DNA of 17,312 nt from Candidatus Altarchaeota archaeon (lineage in GTDB: Archaea; SpSt-1190): the NCBI GenBank assembly GCA_030590165.1, contig JAUUZA010000012.1:1-17312 (forward strand), in the 5' to 3' direction. Both the position numbers and the translations under genes were made by a program. The notes under the pieces were generated by a model that saw only the letters and a program-made list of their open reading frames with translations, had not been told where the DNA came from and made no database searches. Below are positions 14,308 to 17,312 of the stretch, piece after piece; within the stretch, counting starts at the first letter, position 1; every line of letters starts with the position of its first letter.

Positions 14308-14895
14308 TTACTTCTTTCGCTTCTTCTTTTTAGCTTTTGTCTTTATTTTACTTGTTTTCCTTGGTTTCTTTACTTTTTTTCTCTTTTTTCTCTCTTTTAA
14401 TCCTAAAGCATAAGCTAGTTTATTCTTCTTTGTTAGGCCAATAGACCAAAGCCAAAGGTAAAGAATTATGGATATTGAAATATATTGAAAAGAGGGATGA
14501 AAATAATCAAAACTTCCTGGAAAAATAACAAGTATGTCCAATCTAATAAGATTATAAAATAAAATAAGAGCTATTGACTTTAAAGCAAGTAAATTTTTTT
14601 TCTTCTTGGGCCACGCTATAAACAGGGCCAAAAAGACAAATATTTCCTTCCAAGCCGTGCAATCTGTTACAATTTGCATCAAAAAGTCGCCCTTCCTAAC
14701 AAAAATCCCATCCATTTCATCAATTAATTCAGCTCCTGTAGTAGTAGAAACCAATTGGGCCGTGAATCTTTTCATTAAATAAAAATTTGGTGAGGCCATC
14801 CAAAGTACAAAAAACGCCAATGCAAAAATCATGAGTCGAGCAGTAAATCTTACTTTATTACGATATTTTCTTGGAATCTTGAATTTTTTTGTCAT
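14308..14895 (-). CDS. Exosortase/archaeosortase-family membrane protein with polybasic tail
   Basis: A predicted membrane cysteine transpeptidase that would cleave and sort surface proteins carrying a C-terminal tripartite signal. The 195 residues have about four to five hydrophobic helices. The catalytic triad pattern is present: C79 in DCTAWK, R118 in NLIRLD, and H133 in FHPSF. The last 30 or so residues (about 167-195) are almost all lysine and arginine, probably a cytoplasmic tail. No candidate substrate with a sorting signal is visible in the window. The ATG overlaps the DUF460 stop by 4 nt, and the RNase P RNA begins right after its TAA. Confidence 0.82.
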   Translation of the reverse strand: MTKKFKIPRKYRNKVRFTARLMIFALAFFVLWMASPNFYLMKRFTAQLVSTTTGAELIDEMDGIFVRKGDFLMQIVTDCTAWKEIFVFLALFIAWPKKKKNLLALKSIALILFYNLIRLDILVIFPGSFDYFHPSFQYISISIILYLWLWSIGLTKKNKLAYALGLKERKKRKKVKKPRKTSKIKTKAKKKKRKK

Positions 14896-15677
14896 CCTCT
14901 AAACCGCCTCTTATATTCCTCAATCATTCTTAGTGCCTTCTGCCTTATATCCTCTTTCTTGTCTTCAGGGGCTTTTTTGAATTTTTTGAGTTGAGCTTCA
15001 ATCTTATTAAGTCTCTGATGAGCTTCACTCAATTTTATTTCAATACGTTCTCTTGCTTCTTTTTCATGTTTGAACTCTTTAGAGAAAGTAACAATAGTTT
15101 TTTGACCTGAATTGTCTTTTACTTCATTTAATCTTCTTATTTCCTTATTCTTTTCGGCCAAAATAACATCAAACATTTTAACCTCTCTTTCAAGTGCTCT
15201 AATATGTTTCTTTTGATTTATGTTCTTATTTAACAAATCATTTGTTTTTTCTTTCTTTTCAAATACTTCGGAAACTTGTTTTATTTCTTTTGTAATAATC
15301 ATTTTGAATATTTCTTTTTCTTTCTTTAACACTTTAAGAATAATTTTTTTATGATGGTTGTATGCAAATAAAGCAGCGGACAAAGCATTCCTTTCTTGTT
15401 TATTCTTTAATTTATTGCGTTTCAATAAATTTGATTTTTCAAATAAGGTCAAATTTTCTTTAGGATAAAATTCAATAGCATTGAAGGTCGCGGCCAATTT
15501 TTTAACTCCTATTTCCTTTTTTTTATCTGAAGCAACAATAATTGGTTTAAAATCTTTTGCGAGAAGGGCTATAGCCTGTTTAACCCCACCTTTAAACTCA
15601 GTTACGAAGAGAAGATGACCCTTCATATCAACAACTGCTAAACCAGAAACAGTCCCTGGGTCAAAACCTATTATCAT
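14892..15677 (-). CDS. Short DUF460-type protein: RNase H-like domain plus coiled coil
   Basis: The N-terminus, IIGFDPGTVSGLAVVDMKGHLL (2-23), is the first strand and hairpin of an RNase H/RuvC-like fold as seen in archaeal DUF460 proteins; D6 would be the first catalytic acid. Residues 1-115 form this domain. About 115-255 are charged and helical, with heptad-like spacing suggesting a long coiled coil, and the chain ends in RRFRG. At 261 residues it is less than half of the roughly 600-650 residues common in other archaea. The function is not established. The ATG at 15677 has no ribosome site, and its TATA-like box overlaps the stop codon of the upstream kinase gene. Confidence 0.78.
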   Translation of the reverse strand: MIIGFDPGTVSGLAVVDMKGHLLFVTEFKGGVKQAIALLAKDFKPIIVASDKKKEIGVKKLAATFNAIEFYPKENLTLFEKSNLLKRNKLKNKQERNALSAALFAYNHHKKIILKVLKKEKEIFKMIITKEIKQVSEVFEKKEKTNDLLNKNINQKKHIRALEREVKMFDVILAEKNKEIRRLNEVKDNSGQKTIVTFSKEFKHEKEARERIEIKLSEAHQRLNKIEAQLKKFKKAPEDKKEDIRQKALRMIEEYKRRFRG

Positions 15678-15693
15678 ACTAAAGACTAAAACA

Positions 15694-15702
15694 GTATTTT
15701 AA
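15694..15702 (-). promoter_or_regulatory. Putative TATA box overlapping the kinase stop codon
   Basis: The minus strand reads TTAAAATAC; the TAA of the upstream gene (15701-15699) is part of it. It lies about 22 nt before the ATG at 15677 and would give a leaderless transcript. Confidence 0.4.
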
Positions 15703-16628
15703 GAAGATGCTTCTTGTAAAATTTTATCTATCAAATAATTACTGACTTCATCATATTTCTTATCAGGGTGAAGGTGTTTTAATTGAAGTGATTTATACCA
15801 ACAAGCCTGATACATTAAGTAAAAATTAAATCTTTTTTTATCAACATCCCCATACATTTCAACAACTTTATCGACCCTTTCTTCCTCTAAATTATAAAAA
15901 TTCAATACATAAAAACGTGCTAAATCACAAAGCGGGTCTCCCGACATAGCATCTCCAAAATCTATAATTGCACTAATTTTTTTATCTTTTACTAAAATAT
16001 GGTCTGAAGACAAATCATTATGAATTAAACGAGGATCATCCAACTCTATGTATTTTTTATTTTCATTAAAAAACTTGAGTATTTTATTACCCAATTCATC
16101 TTTAATTAATTGTTTTTGTTTAAGTCCTTGAATTAAATCTATGGCTAAATCATAAGCTAAATCCCACGAGTCTTTATTTCCTTTCTTCTTTCCTATTAAA
16201 AGTCCATAATCTTCTGTTTTTATTTCATGTATTTCTTTAAGATGAGAAACAAGTTGTTTTAGGATTTTCTCTGAATCCTTCTTATTTAATTTATTGAAGT
16301 CAACAGGTTCACCTTCTACTTTCTTAGAAATTAAATAATTGAAAGGCACTAAATCTTTTGAAATATCTAAAACTAATGCCTTCGATATTGGAACCTTTGT
16401 TTTCTCTAAAATACCGGAAGCCCAATAATGTCTTAGAAGTTGATACTCCCTAGAAAAAACTCCATTTTTACCTTCTTTTGGAATTCTTATTACAGTGGAA
16501 CTCTTATTTGTTTCAATAAAATATGCCTTACTTTCATACCCTTTGTATATTTGAGAAATTTTCAACACTTTTTCATTTAATTTTTCCTTATAAATTTTCT
16601 CAAAAAAAAGTGCCGATTCCGACGTCAT
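15699..16628 (-). CDS. Aminoglycoside phosphotransferase (APH)-fold kinase, substrate unknown
   Basis: A small-molecule kinase of the APH/choline-kinase superfamily. The 309 residues carry the catalytic loop HNDLSSDHIL (203-212), with D205 the catalytic base, and the metal-binding IDFGDAMSGDP (222-232), with D223. R48 in VIRIP lies in the N-lobe strand. The HND-x4-H form of the loop is common in chromosomal APH relatives that phosphorylate metabolites, so antibiotic resistance should not be assumed. The ATG at 16628 has no ribosome site and a TATA box about 23 nt upstream, which is shared with the divergent DUF72 gene. Confidence 0.9.
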   Translation of the reverse strand: MTSESALFFEKIYKEKLNEKVLKISQIYKGYESKAYFIETNKSSTVIRIPKEGKNGVFSREYQLLRHYWASGILEKTKVPISKALVLDISKDLVPFNYLISKKVEGEPVDFNKLNKKDSEKILKQLVSHLKEIHEIKTEDYGLLIGKKKGNKDSWDLAYDLAIDLIQGLKQKQLIKDELGNKILKFFNENKKYIELDDPRLIHNDLSSDHILVKDKKISAIIDFGDAMSGDPLCDLARFYVLNFYNLEEERVDKVVEMYGDVDKKRFNFYLMYQACWYKSLQLKHLHPDKKYDEVSNYLIDKILQEASS

Positions 16629-16646
16629 ACTATATGTTCAGTTACT

Positions 16647-16656
16647 CTTTTAAGTA
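16647..16656. promoter_or_regulatory. Single TATA box shared by divergent kinase and DUF72 genes
   Basis: CTTTTAAGTA reads as a TATA-like element on both strands. Its centre is about 23 nt from the ATG at 16628 and about 25 nt from the GTG at 16676. Only 47 bp separate the two starts, and no other box fits both distances. Confidence 0.55.
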
Positions 16657-16675
16657 TCTAATTAGCGTGATTATA

Positions 16676-17312
16676 GTGAATATAGGAACTTGTGGGTGGA
16701 GCTATCTCCCTAAAAAATTTGTTAGTCCGGGGATGAGCCGTTTAGTTGCATATGCTAAAGTTTTTGATGTTGTCGAAATTACTTCAACATTTTACCAATT
16801 ACCAAAAACCAGCACAGCAAGGGCATGGAGAAAAGAAGTGGACAAGGTAAATCCAAAATTTGAATTTACAGTAAAAGTCCCTAAATTAATTTCGCATGTC
16901 AGTAATTTTACTGATATGGGTACTTGGGAAAAAATTAGAGATATCGGTGAAGCACTTAAGGCAAAAGTTATGGTTTTTCAAACGCCTAAAAGTTTCAAGG
17001 AAACCCCTGTTAATATTAAAAAAATGACAAATTTCTTTGGTTCAATTAAGGGATTCCACTTTGCTCTTGAAGCCAGAGGATGGAGTAAGGAAGCTGTTAA
17101 GAAAGTATTTCCAAAACTTGGGCTTATTCAAATTGTTGACCCCTTCAGTTATGACCCTATAAAACAAAAATTCAATTATTATCGTTTGCACGGAAAAGGT
17201 GAAATAATGTATAGATATAGATTCAAAGATGAAGACCTTGCCTTCCTCAAGAAGAAGATGAAGAAAAATTATTATTTGATGTTTAACAATATTTTTATGT
17301 ATGACGATTCCA
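16676..17312 (+). CDS. DUF72 (YecE-like) protein, C-terminus beyond the window
   Basis: DUF72 proteins have a TIM-barrel fold related to sugar-phosphate isomerases; their reaction is not settled. About 212 codons are visible, starting GTG AAT ATA at 16676. The opening GTCGWSY (4-10) and the later EITSTFYQLP (about 37-46) are the family hallmarks, followed by YRLHG and a MFNN stretch close to the window edge. The GTG has no ribosome site but a TATA box about 25 nt upstream, so the gene is probably leaderless. The gene runs off the window without a stop codon. Confidence 0.92.
   Translation, partial: MNIGTCGWSYLPKKFVSPGMSRLVAYAKVFDVVEITSTFYQLPKTSTARAWRKEVDKVNPKFEFTVKVPKLISHVSNFTDMGTWEKIRDIGEALKAKVMVFQTPKSFKETPVNIKKMTNFFGSIKGFHFALEARGWSKEAVKKVFPKLGLIQIVDPFSYDPIKQKFNYYRLHGKGEIMYRYRFKDEDLAFLKKKMKKNYYLMFNNIFMYDDS

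Noticed and set aside
14116-14400. Open reading frame of 94 codons on the plus strand
   Set aside because: It lies across the RNase P RNA gene and the archaeosortase tail on the opposite strand, with no ribosome site and low-complexity composition.
15699-16628. Aminoglycoside resistance gene
   Set aside because: The fold is APH, but the loop type and context fit a chromosomal metabolite kinase; nothing indicates mobility.

Overview
The window looks like part of an AT-rich archaeal chromosome. Archaeal marks are a VAT/Cdc48 AAA+ ATPase with a double-psi N-domain, an archaeal-type RNase P RNA, SecD/SecF without SecA-type neighbours, a TrmI-type tRNA methyltransferase, an archaeosortase-like membrane protease, a short DUF460 protein and TATA boxes about 22-27 nt before starts. 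Compact operons, short proteins, many small membrane proteins and an oxygen-independent (class III) ribonucleotide reductase suggest an anaerobic, possibly reduced-genome (DPANN/Woesearchaeota-like) lineage. The lineage is an inference from style, not a match.

Layout. At 1-2881 (minus) an operon reads Hsp20, then Cdc48/VAT, then an unidentified protein cut by the window edge. At 3027-4157 (plus) is an MFS transporter. At 4166-6814 (minus) is a class III RNR operon: the large NrdD chain, a separate 53-residue glycyl-radical polypeptide, then the activase NrdG. A 438-bp AT-rich intergenic stretch with palindromes lies upstream of it. At 7253-8270 TrmI and a small membrane protein diverge from one shared TATA box. 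At 8285-8437 a GC-rich structured RNA of no family I recognise stands out from the AT-rich background; minus is its likelier strand. A PRC-barrel protein (plus) follows, with a hairpin terminator. At 8816-10169 (minus) are a degenerate sugar-nucleotidyltransferase-like protein and an orphan protein. At 10199-12282 (minus) is secF-secD. At 12403-14000 (plus) a small membrane protein overlaps a RecJ/GAN-like DHH nuclease. At 14008-16628 (minus) are an APH-fold kinase, a short DUF460 protein, the archaeosortase-like protein and the RNase P RNA. At 16676 (plus) a DUF72 protein begins and runs off the end.

Two initiation styles coexist. Genes at the head of transcripts mostly have a TATA box at about -25 and no leader, often with a GTG start (3027, 7921, 10169, 12282, 16676). 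Genes inside operons, plus nrdD and hsp20, have Shine-Dalgarno sites and often 4-nt ATGA overlaps.

The strongest leads are the class III RNR whose glycyl radical domain is a separately translated peptide, and the unassigned structured RNA. Next come the two single TATA boxes serving divergent leaderless genes, and a competing-arm inverted repeat upstream of nrdD.
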